A program made the translations under genes and the position numbers. A stretch of 64,000 bases of DNA from Saccharopolyspora elongata (GTDB lineage: Bacteria; Actinomycetota; Actinomycetes; Mycobacteriales; Pseudonocardiaceae). Below are positions 16,098-25,387 of this stretch, piece after piece (the stretch's first letter is position 1; each line of letters opens with the position of its first letter). Where the stretch lies: NCBI RefSeq assembly GCF_004348985.1, contig NZ_SMKW01000001.1:248001-312000 (forward strand). Direction: 5' to 3'. The notes under the pieces are model-generated. The model did no database searches. It had not been told where the DNA came from and saw only the letters and a program-made list of their open reading frames with translations.

Positions 16098-17506
16098 TGG
16101 CACAACCGGCCGCTACGACCGGAGCTGCCAGCGGGGCCCCCCGAGTCGATACTCGGCGGGGCACCGAGCTGTTCATGCTGGTTTGCTCGGCGGTGATCGT
16201 CACCTTCGCGCTGATCCTCGTGGAGCTCGCGCAGGAGCAGACGATCTCCCGGGAGCTCTTCTACTACGGGTTCGCGTTCCTCGCGCTCTACGGCGCCGCG
16301 CACTTCGGCGTGCGCCGCTGGGCGCCGTACGCCGACCCGCTGATCCTTCCGCTGGTGTCGCTGATCAACGGGATGGGCCTGGTGATGCTGCACCGGCTCG
16401 ACCTGGCACCGGTGGTCGGCGCCCCGTACACGCCCAAGCAGATCGTGTTCACCACGGCGGGCGTGGTGCTGTTCATCCTGGTGCTGGTGTTCGTCAAGGA
16501 CCACCGGACGCTGGCGCAGTACGGCTACACCTGCGGTTTCGTCGGGCTGGCGCTGCTGGCGCTGCCCGGCCTGCTGCCGTCGAGCATCTCCGAGGCCAAC
16601 GGCGCGAAGCTGTGGATCAACCTGGGCTTCGTGTCCATCCAGCCGAACGAGTTCGCCAAGCTCCTGCTGCTGGTGTTCTTCGCCTCGTTCCTGGTGTCGA
16701 AGCGGGAGCTGTTCACCACGGCAGGCAAGCGGTTCCTCGGTGTGGACTGGCCGCGCCCGCGGGACCTGGCTCCGGTGATCGCGGCGTGGCTGCTGTCCAT
16801 CGGCATCGTCGTGCTGGAGAAGGACCTGGGCACGTCCCTGCTGTTCTTCGGCATCGTGCTGGTGATGATCTACATCGCCACCGAGCGCGCGGTGTGGGTC
16901 TTCCTGGGCCTGTCGATGTTCGCGCTGGGCTGCATCATCGCCTTCAACCTGTTCGACCACGTCCAGGCCCGGGTGAACACCTGGTTGGACCCGCTGACCG
17001 AGGGGGCGGCGAACGACCAGCTGCGTTCCGCCCTTTTCGGCATGGCCAACGGCGGGATCGGCGGCTCCGGGCTGGGCTCGGGCATGCCGAACCTGACCCC
17101 GCTGTCGTTCAGCGACTTCATCATCCCGTCGCTGGCCGAGGAGCTCGGTCTGACCGGGCTGATGGCGCTGCTGATGCTGTACCTGCTGCTGATGATGCGC
17201 GGGCTGCGCAGCGCACTGGCGGTGCGCGACTCGTTCGGCAAGCTGTTCGCCGGCGGTCTGTCGTTCACCGTGGCGCTGCAGCTGTTCGTGGTCACCGGAG
17301 GTTCCACCGGGCTCATCCCGATGACCGGTCTCACCGCGCCGTTCCTCGCCTCGGGCGGTTCGTCGATGCTGGCGAACTACATGCTGATCGCGCTGCTCCT
17401 CCGGGTCTCCGACGCCGCGCGTCGCCCGCAGGCGCCCGCGAAGCAGAAGCCCAAGCAGGCTCCGATCGCGGAGGCACATACCGAATTGGTGGAGCGTCCC
17501 CGATGA
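16097..17506 (+). CDS. rodA: peptidoglycan glycosyltransferase RodA (SEDS family)
   Basis: A 469-residue polytopic membrane protein with about twelve helices of the FtsW/RodA/SpoVE type. Diagnostic segments include NGAKLWINLGFVSIQPNEFA, EKDLGTSLLFFGIVLVM, GLGSGMPNLTPL, FIIPSLAEELGL and TGLTAPFLASGGSSMLANY. RodA polymerises lipid II during elongation, working with a class B penicillin-binding protein, here encoded next by pbpA. The ATG at 16097 overlaps the pstP stop; the open frame extends upstream only in a shadow. Membrane located. Confidence 0.95.
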   Translation: MAQPAATTGAASGAPRVDTRRGTELFMLVCSAVIVTFALILVELAQEQTISRELFYYGFAFLALYGAAHFGVRRWAPYADPLILPLVSLINGMGLVMLHRLDLAPVVGAPYTPKQIVFTTAGVVLFILVLVFVKDHRTLAQYGYTCGFVGLALLALPGLLPSSISEANGAKLWINLGFVSIQPNEFAKLLLLVFFASFLVSKRELFTTAGKRFLGVDWPRPRDLAPVIAAWLLSIGIVVLEKDLGTSLLFFGIVLVMIYIATERAVWVFLGLSMFALGCIIAFNLFDHVQARVNTWLDPLTEGAANDQLRSALFGMANGGIGGSGLGSGMPNLTPLSFSDFIIPSLAEELGLTGLMALLMLYLLLMMRGLRSALAVRDSFGKLFAGGLSFTVALQLFVVTGGSTGLIPMTGLTAPFLASGGSSMLANYMLIALLLRVSDAARRPQAPAKQKPKQAPIAEAHTELVERPR

Positions 17507-18957
17507 ACAAGCCGCTGCGCCGGGTGGCGCTGGCGATGATGGTGATGGTCGTGCTGCTGATGGGCAACGCGACGTACGTGCAGGTCATCCAGGCCGACGA
17601 GCTGCGCGAGCACGCGCTCAACAAGCGCACGCTGTACGAGGAGTACGCCCGGGAGCGAGGGCAGATCACCGCCGGCGGCCAGTCGCTGGCCAGTTCGGTC
17701 GCCAACGAGCACGACCGCTTCAAGTTCGTGCGCAACTACCCGAACGGGCCGCTGTACGCGCCGATGACCGGGTTCTACTCGTTCTACTACGGCTCCAACG
17801 GCATCGAGCGCGCCGAGGACAAGATCCTCAACGGCACGGACGACAGCATGGCGTTCGGCCGGCTGTCCGACATGATCACCGGGCGCGAGCCGCGCGGCGG
17901 CAGCGTGGAGCTGACCATCAACCCGGCGATGCAGCAGGTCGCCTACGAGCAGCTGACAAAGAAGGGCTTCCAGGGCTCCGTGGTGGCGCTGAACCCGTCG
18001 ACCGGCGAGATCCTGTCGATGGTCAACGCGCCGTCCTACGACCCGAACCCGCTGGCCGCGGTGGACAACAACGCCGTCGCCGCGGAGTGGAACAAGCTGG
18101 ACGCCGACAAGGACCGGCCGATGGCGAACCGGTCGGTGTCCGAGCTCTACCCGCCCGGTTCGACGTTCAAGCTGATCACCACGGCCGCCGCGCTGGAGAA
18201 CGGGTACAACCCGAACAGCACGGTGGAGGACGCCGCGTCGATCACGCTGCCCCAGACCAGCACGCAGCTGCCGAACTACGGTGGCAAGCAGTGCGCGGGC
18301 AACACCCTGACCAAGGCGCTGGCGCACTCCTGCAACACCGCGTTCGCCAAGATCGCCGGGGAGCTCGGGCCGGACAAGATGCGCAAGACCGCCGCCGCGT
18401 TCGGCTTCGGCCAGGACCTGCAGATCCCGATGACCGTCGCCAAGTCGGACCTCGGCCCGATGGCCGACGCGGCCTCGCTGTACCAGAGCGGCATCGGCCA
18501 GCGCGACGTCCGCGTCACGCCGATGCAGAACGCGATGATGGCCGCCGCGATCGCCAACGGCGGCAAGCTGATGCAGCCGCAGCTGGTGAAGGCGACCCGC
18601 GCGCCGGACATGTCGGAGCTGGACACCCTCCGGCCGGAGGAGATGAGCGACGCCGTCTCCCCGCAGGTCGCCGCGATGCTGCGCGACATGATGATCCAGT
18701 CGGAGAAGAACACCAAGGGCGAGGGCAAGATCTCCGGCGTCGAGATCGCCTCGAAGACCGGTACCGCCCAGCACGGCGACGCCAAGGACCAGCCGCACGG
18801 CTGGTACGTCGCGTTCGCCCCGGCGGAGAACCCGACCATCGCCGTCGCGGTGATCGTCGAGAACGGCGGCGACGAGGGCACCGAGGCCACGGGTGGCTCC
18901 ATCGCGGCGCCGATCGGCCGCGCGGTCATCCGGGCCGGTCTGCAGGGGGGTGGCTGA
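17503..18957 (+). CDS. pbpA: penicillin-binding protein A (class B transpeptidase)
   Basis: A 484-residue membrane-anchored transpeptidase. A signal anchor occupies residues 8-28 (VALAMMVMVVLLMGNATYV), the dimerisation domain follows, and the penicillin-binding domain shows the three active-site motifs: PPGSTFKLITT (SxxK), AHSCNTAFA (SxN) and ASKTGTAQH (KTG). It cross-links peptidoglycan laid down by RodA; in mycobacteria PbpA is phosphorylated by PknB. The start overlaps the rodA stop by four bases. Confidence 0.95.
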   Translation: MNKPLRRVALAMMVMVVLLMGNATYVQVIQADELREHALNKRTLYEEYARERGQITAGGQSLASSVANEHDRFKFVRNYPNGPLYAPMTGFYSFYYGSNGIERAEDKILNGTDDSMAFGRLSDMITGREPRGGSVELTINPAMQQVAYEQLTKKGFQGSVVALNPSTGEILSMVNAPSYDPNPLAAVDNNAVAAEWNKLDADKDRPMANRSVSELYPPGSTFKLITTAAALENGYNPNSTVEDAASITLPQTSTQLPNYGGKQCAGNTLTKALAHSCNTAFAKIAGELGPDKMRKTAAAFGFGQDLQIPMTVAKSDLGPMADAASLYQSGIGQRDVRVTPMQNAMMAAAIANGGKLMQPQLVKATRAPDMSELDTLRPEEMSDAVSPQVAAMLRDMMIQSEKNTKGEGKISGVEIASKTGTAQHGDAKDQPHGWYVAFAPAENPTIAVAVIVENGGDEGTEATGGSIAAPIGRAVIRAGLQGGG

Positions 18958-18960
18958 CCC

Positions 18961-20271
18961 GTGCTGACCACCGGCCAGTTACTCGCCGACCGGTACCGCC
19001 TCGGCCAGCGGATCGCCGTCGGCGGGATGGGCGAGGTATGGCAGGCGGTGGACGTCCGGCTGGACCGGACCGTCGCCATCAAGGTGCTCAAGGCGGAGCT
19101 GTGCGGCGACGCCGAGTTCCTGCACCGCTTCCGCACCGAGGCCCGCACCACCGCGTCGCTGAACCACCCGGGGATCGCCGCGGTGCACGACTACGGTGAG
19201 ACCGCCGCGATCCCGGACGGGCCGGAGGACACCGCGTACCTGGTGATGGAGCTGGTCGAGGGCGAGCCGCTGGCCGCGATCCTGGCCCGCGAACGCCGGA
19301 TCAACACCGACCACACGCTGGACATGCTCGAGCAGGCGGGGCGGGCGCTGCAGGCCGCGCACGAACGCGGCCTGGTGCACCGGGACGTCAAGCCGGGCAA
19401 CATCCTCATCACGCCCGAGGGCAAGGTGAAGCTGACCGACTTCGGCATCGCGAAGGCGGCCGACGCGGCACCGGTGACCCGCTCGGGAATGGTGATGGGG
19501 ACCGCGCACTACATCGCGCCGGAGCAGGCGCTCGGCGACGACGCGACGCCGTCCAGCGACGTGTACTCGCTGGCCGTGGTCGGCTACGAGTGCCTGATGG
19601 GTCACCGCCCCTTCCTGTCCGACAACGCGGTGACGGTCGCGATGATGCACATCCGCGAGATCGCGCCGCCGCTGCCGCCGGACGTGCCGCCGGGCGTGCG
19701 GGCGCTGATCGAGGCGACGCTGGCGAAGGACCCGCGGCGGCGCTACGCCGACGGCGGCGAGTTCGCCAACGCCGTCGCCGCGGTGCGCGCGGGCCGGCCG
19801 CTGCCCACGCCGTCCTCGCTGGTGGTGCCGCAGCAGCGGCAGCAGCAGCTCAACGTCGCCGTGCCGAACACGGGCGTCCACCAGATGCCCGCGCAGCTGC
19901 CGCCGATGGGCAACACGTACCCGCCGGGGCTGATCCCGCCGCAGGCGCCGGCCCCGCAACTGCCGCCTCCGCAGGCGGCGGCACCGCGCACGAACAAGAT
20001 CGTCGTCTGGCTGCTGGTGGCGGTGCTCGCGATAGCCTTGCTGCTCGCCGTCGGGGTGGCCACGTACTGGGTGGTCAACTTCAACGAGGGATTGGTCGAA
20101 TCCGGCACTGTGACAACGCACAACCTGGATTCGGCAGCTGCTTTGGGCCAGACTTCGCTACGGCTCGCGCCCGGGATCGGGGCGGCACCGGCGGGGTGGC
20201 CGGACACGGAACTCGGGGGAACACCGCTGGTCGCCCGGCCGGTACCGATGGGATTGGGCGACTCGGCATGA
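18961..20271 (+). CDS. pknA: Ser/Thr protein kinase PknA
   Basis: A 436-residue receptor-like kinase. The kinase domain (residues about 12-270) has [12 protein letters not shown] (P-loop), [10 protein letters not shown] (Lys), [14 protein letters not shown] (catalytic loop), [10 protein letters not shown] (DFG) and YIAPEQAL. A Pro/Gln-rich juxtamembrane linker leads to a transmembrane helix near 345-365 and a short external tail. PknA phosphorylates division and elongation proteins. GTG start three bases after pbpA. Confidence 0.95.
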   Translation: MLTTGQLLADRYRLGQRIAVGGMGEVWQAVDVRLDRTVAIKVLKAELCGDAEFLHRFRTEARTTASLNHPGIAAVHDYGETAAIPDGPEDTAYLVMELVEGEPLAAILARERRINTDHTLDMLEQAGRALQAAHERGLVHRDVKPGNILITPEGKVKLTDFGIAKAADAAPVTRSGMVMGTAHYIAPEQALGDDATPSSDVYSLAVVGYECLMGHRPFLSDNAVTVAMMHIREIAPPLPPDVPPGVRALIEATLAKDPRRRYADGGEFANAVAAVRAGRPLPTPSSLVVPQQRQQQLNVAVPNTGVHQMPAQLPPMGNTYPPGLIPPQAPAPQLPPPQAAAPRTNKIVVWLLVAVLAIALLLAVGVATYWVVNFNEGLVESGTVTTHNLDSAAALGQTSLRLAPGIGAAPAGWPDTELGGTPLVARPVPMGLGDSA

Positions 20272-20308
20272 TGGGACGATCGTTGACAAGGATCGGAACG
20301 ACGCTTCG

Positions 20309-22264
20309 ATGAGTTCACCTCGACTTCTGTCCAACCGCTACGAGCTCGGTGAGACTCTCGGCTACGGCGGTATGTCCGAGGTGCACCGCGGCCGCGACAC
20401 CAGGCTGAGCCGCGACGTGGCGGTGAAGATCCTCCGCGCCGACCTCGCCCGCGACCCCACGTTCCAGCTGCGGTTCCGCCGCGAGGCGCAGAACGCGGCG
20501 GCGCTGAACCACCCGGCGATCGTGGCCGTCTACGACACCGGCGAGACCGAGTCCGAGAGCGGGCCGCTGCCGTACATCGTGATGGAGTACGTCGACGGCC
20601 GGACGCTGCGCGACATCGTCAAGACCGAGGGCCCGCTGTCGCCGCGCCGGGCCATGGAGGTCATGGCGGACGCGTCGGCCGCGCTGGACTTCAGCCACCG
20701 CCACGGCATCGTGCACCGGGACGTCAAGCCCGCCAACATCATGATCACCCGCGGCGGCGCCGTGAAGGTGATGGACTTCGGCATCGCCCGCGCGCTGGCC
20801 GACGGACAGGCCGCGGTGACGCAGACCGCCGCGGTGATAGGAACCGCGCAGTACCTGTCGCCGGAGCAGGCCCGCGGCGAGGCGGTGGACGCGCGAAGCG
20901 ACGTCTACGCCTCCGGCTGCGTGCTGTTCGAGCTGCTCACCGGGGAGCCGCCGTTCACCGGTGACTCGCCGGTCGCGGTGGCCTACCAGCACGTCCGGGA
21001 GGAGCCGCGCAAGCCCTCCGACGTCAACCCGACGACGCCGGCCTCGCTGGACGCCGTGGTGCTCAAGGCGTTGAGCAAGAACCCGGCGAACCGCTACCAG
21101 TCGGCCGCGGAGATGCGGGCCGACCTGGTGCGGGTGCTCTCCGGGCAGCGCCCGAAGGCGCCGATGATCATGTCCGAGGACGAGCGGACGGCGATGCTCA
21201 CGCAGACCTCGGCGACCGAGCTGCTGACGCCGGGCCGCCACCGGTCGGTGGAGCGGGAGCCGGAGGAGGTCGACGCCGAAGGCGACCGCAAGCGCCGCAA
21301 GCACCGGATGATCGCGCTGGTCACGGCGGCCTGCGTGCTCGTGTTCGCGCTCGCCGCCTGGCTGGCGACGTGGGCGTTCACCTCGGAGCCGAAGCCGGAG
21401 GCGGCGCCGAACTTCTACGGCATGACCCGGGCGGCGGCGCAGGCCGAGGCCGATTCCAAGCAGTGGCGGATCAACTGGTGCCTGTCACCGTCCAGCGTCG
21501 ACGATGTCAACAAGGTCGTCCGCCAGGACCCACCGGCGGCGACGCCGATCGTCAAGGAGACCCAGTCGATCAGGCTCTGCGCCGGCACCGGGCCGGGGAG
21601 TGTGCAGGTGCCGGACCTGACCGGCCTGAACATCGACGACGCCCAGAAGAAGCTGGAAGAGGCCGGGCTGAAGCTGGGGCTGACCCCGGAGTACCGCGAG
21701 ACCGACGACTCCAAGCAGGTCGGCAGGGTCATGGACTGGAGCAAGCGGGGCGAGACCGTCACCCAGGGCACCACGATCTCCGTCGTGATCGGCGAGGCGC
21801 CCAGGATGGTCGACGTCCGGAACGTGGTCGGCATGCCCTTCGACACGGCGAAGGCCTACCTGGTCGGCGCCGGGTTCAAGGTCAGCAAGCAGGACCGCGA
21901 CTCCGACCAGCCCGCGGGCACCGTGCTGGAGCAGTCCCCGTCGGGCGGCAGCAAGGCGAAGCCGAACAGCGAGATCGTCCTGGTGGTGTCCAACGGCGGG
22001 CAGATCAGCATCCCGTCGCTGGTCGGCATGACGCCCAGCCAAGCCGAGCAGGCCCTGCGGGAGCGCGGCTGGAACGGCAGCATCGTCGAGTCCGACCAGT
22101 CGACCACGGACAAGAACATGGACGGCAAGGTGGTCGGCTCGTCGCCGTCCGCCGGGCAGAAGGTGGGCAAGGACCAGCCGGTGACGCTGTACGTGGGCGA
22201 CTACACCACGGATCCGACCACCAGCACGCCGGCCGACGGCGGGCTCTTCCCGCCGTTCGGCTGA
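20309..22264 (+). CDS. pknB: Ser/Thr protein kinase PknB with four PASTA domains
   Basis: A 651-residue kinase. The kinase domain (residues 1-280) contains LGYGGMSEVHRG, VAVKILRADL, IVHRDVKPANIMIT, KVMDFGIARAL and YLSPEQARG. One transmembrane helix (about 333-353) separates it from four external PASTA repeats, starting near FYGMTRAAAQAEA, VPDLTGLNIDDAQKKL, VRNVVGMPFDTAKAYL and IPSLVGMTPSQAEQAL. PASTA domains sense muropeptides or lipid II, coupling envelope growth to phosphorylation of FhaA, CwlM, MviN and PbpA. It ends the operon; a strong terminator follows. Confidence 0.97.
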   Translation: MSSPRLLSNRYELGETLGYGGMSEVHRGRDTRLSRDVAVKILRADLARDPTFQLRFRREAQNAAALNHPAIVAVYDTGETESESGPLPYIVMEYVDGRTLRDIVKTEGPLSPRRAMEVMADASAALDFSHRHGIVHRDVKPANIMITRGGAVKVMDFGIARALADGQAAVTQTAAVIGTAQYLSPEQARGEAVDARSDVYASGCVLFELLTGEPPFTGDSPVAVAYQHVREEPRKPSDVNPTTPASLDAVVLKALSKNPANRYQSAAEMRADLVRVLSGQRPKAPMIMSEDERTAMLTQTSATELLTPGRHRSVEREPEEVDAEGDRKRRKHRMIALVTAACVLVFALAAWLATWAFTSEPKPEAAPNFYGMTRAAAQAEADSKQWRINWCLSPSSVDDVNKVVRQDPPAATPIVKETQSIRLCAGTGPGSVQVPDLTGLNIDDAQKKLEEAGLKLGLTPEYRETDDSKQVGRVMDWSKRGETVTQGTTISVVIGEAPRMVDVRNVVGMPFDTAKAYLVGAGFKVSKQDRDSDQPAGTVLEQSPSGGSKAKPNSEIVLVVSNGGQISIPSLVGMTPSQAEQALRERGWNGSIVESDQSTTDKNMDGKVVGSSPSAGQKVGKDQPVTLYVGDYTTDPTTSTPADGGLFPPFG

Positions 22265-22277
22265 CCGCTTCGACGCG

Positions 22278-22319
22278 AAGGGCACCTGCCACCGGCTTGA
22301 CCGGGGCGCAGGTGCCCTT
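22278..22319 (+). terminator. terminator of the fhaA-pknB operon
   Basis: Twelve-base perfect arms AAGGGCACCTGC (22278-22289) and GCAGGTGCCCTT (22308-22319), followed by TCGCTTCTTCC, 13 bp after the pknB stop. Confidence 0.85.
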
Positions 22320-22570
22320 TCGCTTCTTCCGACGGAAGATTCCGACGCCCTGCTGGCCCGTCCCCGCAGGGCGACGCCGCTGGGCCGGCGGAGACGTTCC
22401 GGGTCTCGGAGAACCAGGTCCGTCGTGGTCATCTCCTCAGCCGGCTGGCCGCCAACGCCTGGACCGCGGCCGAGCCGGGACTCGACGAAGCCCAGCCGGG
22501 TCTGCGCCTGGATTTCGGCACGCTGCTCCGACAGGACGCCCTGGACGGCTACCGCAAGCGCGCCCGCTAA
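22301..22570 (+). pseudogene. startless open frame, possible gene remnant
   Basis: A frame open from 22301 to the TAA at 22568-22570 has strongly coding-like third-position GC from about 22410 on. Its end reads ETFRVSENQVRRGHLLSRLA then LDFGTLLRQDALDGYRKRAR, which looks like a real protein C-terminus, yet the frame contains no ATG, GTG or TTG. It may be the tail of a lost gene. I do not recognise the family. Confidence 0.3.
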
Positions 22571-22582
22571 GGGTGACGGCGG

Positions 22583-23224
22583 TCAGCGCCGCGCGGCGGC
22601 GGCGACCTGACGCATGCCGTTCTCGAGCTCGTCGACCAGGTGCCCGTCCACCGGGTGACCGGCCGAGGTCATCCAGTTCGCCAGCATCCGGTGGCCGCCG
22701 TCGGTGAGCACCGACTCGGGGTGGAACTGGACGCTCTCCACCGGCAGCTCCCGGTGCCGCATGCCCATCACGATGCCGGTCGCGGTCTTCGCGGTGATCT
22801 CGAAGTCGTCCGGGATCGTGTCCGCGCGGACGATCAGCGAGTGGTACCGGGTCGCGATGAACGGCTCCGGCAGCCCGGCGAACACGCCGGTACCGGAGTG
22901 GTGGATCTCGCTGACCTTGCCGTGCAGCAGCTCCGGCGCCCTCTCGACGACCCCGCCCCACACGGCGCCGACGGCCTGGTGCCCGAGGCACACGCCGAAC
23001 ACCGGCTTGCGCTCGGCGGCGCAGCGCTCGATCAGCTCCATCGTGCGCCCGGCACGATCCGGCGTCCCAGGACCCGGGCTGAGCAGGACGCCGTCGGCGG
23101 CGGCAACGTCGTCGTCGGTGACGACATCGTTGCGGCGCACGACGCAGTCCGCGCCCAACTGAGCGAGGTACTGCACGAGGTTGTAGACGAAGCTGTCGTA
23201 GTTGTCGACGACGAGTACGCGCAC
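22583..23224 (-). CDS. pabA: class I glutamine amidotransferase, aminodeoxychorismate/anthranilate synthase component II
   Basis: A 213-residue glutaminase subunit. VLVVDNYDSFVYNLVQYL is the N-terminal signature, LLSPGPGTPDRAG the oxyanion loop, GVCLGHQAVG the nucleophile cysteine, and VQFHPESVLT gives the catalytic His-Glu pair. It would release ammonia for the synthesis of aminodeoxychorismate (folate) or anthranilate (tryptophan). In actinobacteria a copy convergent with pknB is standard and is usually called PabA/TrpG. GTG start at 23222-23224. No synthase component I is nearby. Confidence 0.92.
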   Translation of the reverse strand: MRVLVVDNYDSFVYNLVQYLAQLGADCVVRRNDVVTDDDVAAADGVLLSPGPGTPDRAGRTMELIERCAAERKPVFGVCLGHQAVGAVWGGVVERAPELLHGKVSEIHHSGTGVFAGLPEPFIATRYHSLIVRADTIPDDFEITAKTATGIVMGMRHRELPVESVQFHPESVLTDGGHRMLANWMTSAGHPVDGHLVDELENGMRQVAAAARR

Positions 23225-23257
23225 CCCGCCAGAGTACGCGGCGGGTAAAAACCGTTT

Positions 23258-23340
23258 CCAGACTCACCTTGCGGGGCGGTGCGGGTGGCGGTGCAAGTTA
23301 CGTAGGTGGGCTAAGCGCCTCCGGCGCTTCAAAGATGAAG
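23258..23340 (-). repeat. dispersed intergenic repeat, short form
   Basis: CCTTGCGGGGCGGTGCGGGT is joined directly to GGTGCAAGTTACGTAGGTGGGCTAAGCGCC and the GCGCCTCCGGCGC stem, then TTCAAAGATGAAG. The central hairpin of the long form is absent. It lies 39 bp after the stop of the gene at 23376. Confidence 0.65.
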
Positions 23341-23375
23341 AACTGGGCAGCTCCAAAGGCAGCCCGGCTTGCTTT

Positions 23376-23531
23376 TCACCTGGTGGTGACGTCGTTGAAC
23401 GGCAGCATCGGCTCGACCTGCGGGAACACCACGAACAGCAGCAGCGCGACGACGGCCGCGACCAGCAGCACGGCCTGCGCTGCCTTCACGGCGGTGCCGC
23501 CTGGCAGGCGCCGCCAGATCCACGCGTACAT
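23376..23531 (-). CDS. small membrane protein coupled to sortase
   Basis: A 51-residue protein with one transmembrane helix at about residues 14-35 (AAQAVLLVAAVVALLLFVVF) and a short tail ending PFNDVTTR. Its ATG overlaps the TGA of the sortase gene (ATGA), so it is translationally coupled. A small conserved membrane protein directly after class E sortase is common in actinobacteria; its function is unknown, perhaps sortase-associated. Confidence 0.8.
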   Translation of the reverse strand: MYAWIWRRLPGGTAVKAAQAVLLVAAVVALLLFVVFPQVEPMLPFNDVTTR

Positions 23532-24358
23532 CAGCGTTCCTCCAGCTCGGCCGGCCGCAGCCCGGGATTCGCCGGGTCCTTTGGGTAATGCTTGACCAGC
23601 ACGCCGTGCACGATCAGCCGCTGCTCGGCGGAGAACTCCGGGTGGCAGGTGGTGAGGGTGATCAGCCGGGTCTGCTGGTCGCGCGGCAGCAGCTCCGGCG
23701 GCTTCCCGGGCACCGGGAAGATCACCTCGCCCTGCTCGGGGAGGACGATGCTCCGGCCGACCACCTGCTCGTACGGCCCGCCGATGGGCGCCACGCCCGC
23801 GCACCTCGGGTCCGCCCCGCGCCCGTGCCAGCCCGCGACCTCGTCGGTCATCGGGAGCACGCGGTAGACGTACCAGTGCGTCGCGGTCTCGACGACCAGC
23901 GCGTCGCAGGAGCGCAGCTGGTCGAGGTCGTTGAACGGCGCGCCCTTGCCGATCCGGTGCCCGGCGACCGCGAAGTTGCCCTGCTCGCCGGGCCACGCCG
24001 TGCCGACGTAGTGCCCGGGCCCGGCGGCCAGCGTCTTCGCGTCGGTGCCCTCCAGCACGGCGAAGCGGAAGTCCGGGCCGAAGGCCGGGATGTGCAGCTG
24101 CGCGAACCAGGCGCCGGCGACCGGCGCGGGCGGCTCCGCCAGCGGCGGCGGGTGCTGCCACTGCTCCTGCAGCTGATCGGTGGCCTCGGCCTGCTTCTGC
24201 GCGGTGAACCAGTCCGTGACGTACACGGCGTAGAAGACGAACAGCAGCAACACCAGCCCCGCGGTGATCAGCAGTTCGCCCAGGACGTGCAGCGCCGTGC
24301 GCAGCCGTGCGGGCCGGCTCTCGGGCGGTGGTGCCACCATCAGCTCCGAGGAGGCCAC
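23531..24358 (-). CDS. class E sortase
   Basis: A 275-residue membrane transpeptidase. A transmembrane helix spans about residues 25-48, followed by the sortase beta barrel with FAVAGHRIGKG (catalytic His), LITLTTCHPEF (catalytic Cys in TLTTC) and QRLIVHGVLV (Arg). Class E sortases of high-GC Gram-positives anchor proteins bearing LAxTG signals to the cell wall. GTG start with GGAGAGGA upstream; an in-frame ATG lies six codons later. No LAxTG substrate is encoded nearby. Confidence 0.9.
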   Translation of the reverse strand: MASSELMVAPPPESRPARLRTALHVLGELLITAGLVLLLFVFYAVYVTDWFTAQKQAEATDQLQEQWQHPPPLAEPPAPVAGAWFAQLHIPAFGPDFRFAVLEGTDAKTLAAGPGHYVGTAWPGEQGNFAVAGHRIGKGAPFNDLDQLRSCDALVVETATHWYVYRVLPMTDEVAGWHGRGADPRCAGVAPIGGPYEQVVGRSIVLPEQGEVIFPVPGKPPELLPRDQQTRLITLTTCHPEFSAEQRLIVHGVLVKHYPKDPANPGLRPAELEER

Positions 24359-24541
24359 GGTGTTCCTCTCCGGTCACGGCTTGGACCACGGGTTAGATCA
24401 ACGCTGTGATTACGTTAACGTGGTAACTGGAAAACGAGCCGCATCGCGAGAAGTTGCGCGCGCCCTCGGGCGACGCAGCCCGGGGTGCGGTGACCGCCCG
24501 AGCACGCGGCGCACGATGCCGCACCACCTGGCGAGGACACC

Positions 24542-24808
24542 ATGCCGAAGTCCAAGGTCCGCAAGAAGGACTCCCCCACCCCGGTGACCGATCGCCGCAC
24601 GCCGGTGAAGGCGAAGGCGGTCGGCCCGTCGCACCCGATCTACGTCATCGTGATGTTGGGGATGATGGTGATCGGCCTGCTCTGGCTGGTGGTCAACTAC
24701 ATCGCCGGCGACAAGATCCCGTTCATGGTCGACCTGGGCGGGTGGAACTTCGCCGTCGGTTTCGCGTTCATGATCATCGGCCTGCTGATGACGATGCGCT
24801 GGCGCTGA
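24542..24808 (+). CDS. crgA: cell division protein CrgA
   Basis: An 88-residue protein with a basic N-terminus (MPKSKVRKKD) and two transmembrane helices at about 33-53 and 64-84, the exact layout of CrgA. It coordinates the divisome (FtsZ, FtsQ, FtsI, Wag31 contacts in mycobacteria and Streptomyces). Divergent from the sortase gene; position beside the PH, rhomboid, cyclophilin and CwsA-like genes is conserved in actinobacteria. Confidence 0.95.
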   Translation: MPKSKVRKKDSPTPVTDRRTPVKAKAVGPSHPIYVIVMLGMMVIGLLWLVVNYIAGDKIPFMVDLGGWNFAVGFAFMIIGLLMTMRWR

Positions 24809-24835
24809 CCCGTAGCACGTTAGCTGAATGTGGTC

Positions 24836-24867
24836 GAGGTCCGAAGGGGTCAATCCCTTCGGACCTC
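24836..24867. terminator. terminator after crgA
   Basis: GAGGTCCGAAGGG (24836-24848) and CCCTTCGGACCTC (24855-24867) form a 13-bp perfect stem with a six-base loop, 28 bp after the crgA stop. No long T run follows. Confidence 0.7.
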
Positions 24868-24942
24868 ACTCATCTCATCGACTTCTTGACGTTCGGTCAG
24901 CGAACAACACAGGTGTAACTCATCCCCAGTGGGGACAACTCC

Positions 24943-24973
24943 TGTGGATAACTCATCGGTAGCGGGTGGATAA
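24943..24973 (-). other. DnaA-box-like pair upstream of the PH-domain gene
   Basis: TGTGGATAA (24943-24951, perfect complement of TTATCCACA) and GGTGGATAA (24965-24973, one mismatch) lie 22 bp apart, immediately before the GTG at 24976, with a further GGGGACAA at 24931-24938. DnaA might regulate this gene or be titrated here; both are inference. Confidence 0.45.
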
Positions 24974-24975
24974 CG

Positions 24976-25383
24976 GTGGATGCGAGCGGATCCCGGCAGT
25001 GGTCGACGCCGATCGGACTGGTCACCTGCGGCTGGGCGCTCGCCGCGGCCGCGGCGCTGTGGTGGCTCCTCGCCGAGGAGGCGGTCGACCGGCTGTTCGT
25101 CGGCGTGCTGGTGCTGGCTCTGGCCGCCGTCTCCGCGCACGGCAGCATCTGCCGACCGCGACTGCGCGCGGACGCCGAGGGCATCACCGTGCGAACGTTG
25201 CTGGGCCGACGGCACTGGGCCTGGCCCACGGTGACGATCCGGGTCCGGCAGGACCGCCGCCTCGGCCGCACGGTACGGACCCTGGAGCTCGACGCGGACC
25301 CGCAGCTGATCGTGCTGACCAGGCTCGACCTGGGCACCGACCCGCAGGATGTCGCGGACGAGATCCGCGGCCTGCGCCGCTGA
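24976..25383 (+). CDS. PH-domain membrane protein
   Basis: A 135-residue protein. Two hydrophobic helices at about residues 13-31 and 37-52 are followed by a bacterial PH-like domain (PRLRADAEGITVRTLLGRR, then WPTVTIRVRQ). It corresponds in position and type to the PH-domain protein found beside crgA in other actinobacteria. Function unknown. GTG start, with no clear ribosome site and a DnaA-box-like pair just upstream. Confidence 0.85.
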   Translation: MDASGSRQWSTPIGLVTCGWALAAAAALWWLLAEEAVDRLFVGVLVLALAAVSAHGSICRPRLRADAEGITVRTLLGRRHWAWPTVTIRVRQDRRLGRTVRTLELDADPQLIVLTRLDLGTDPQDVADEIRGLRR

Positions 25384-25387
25384 CCCG

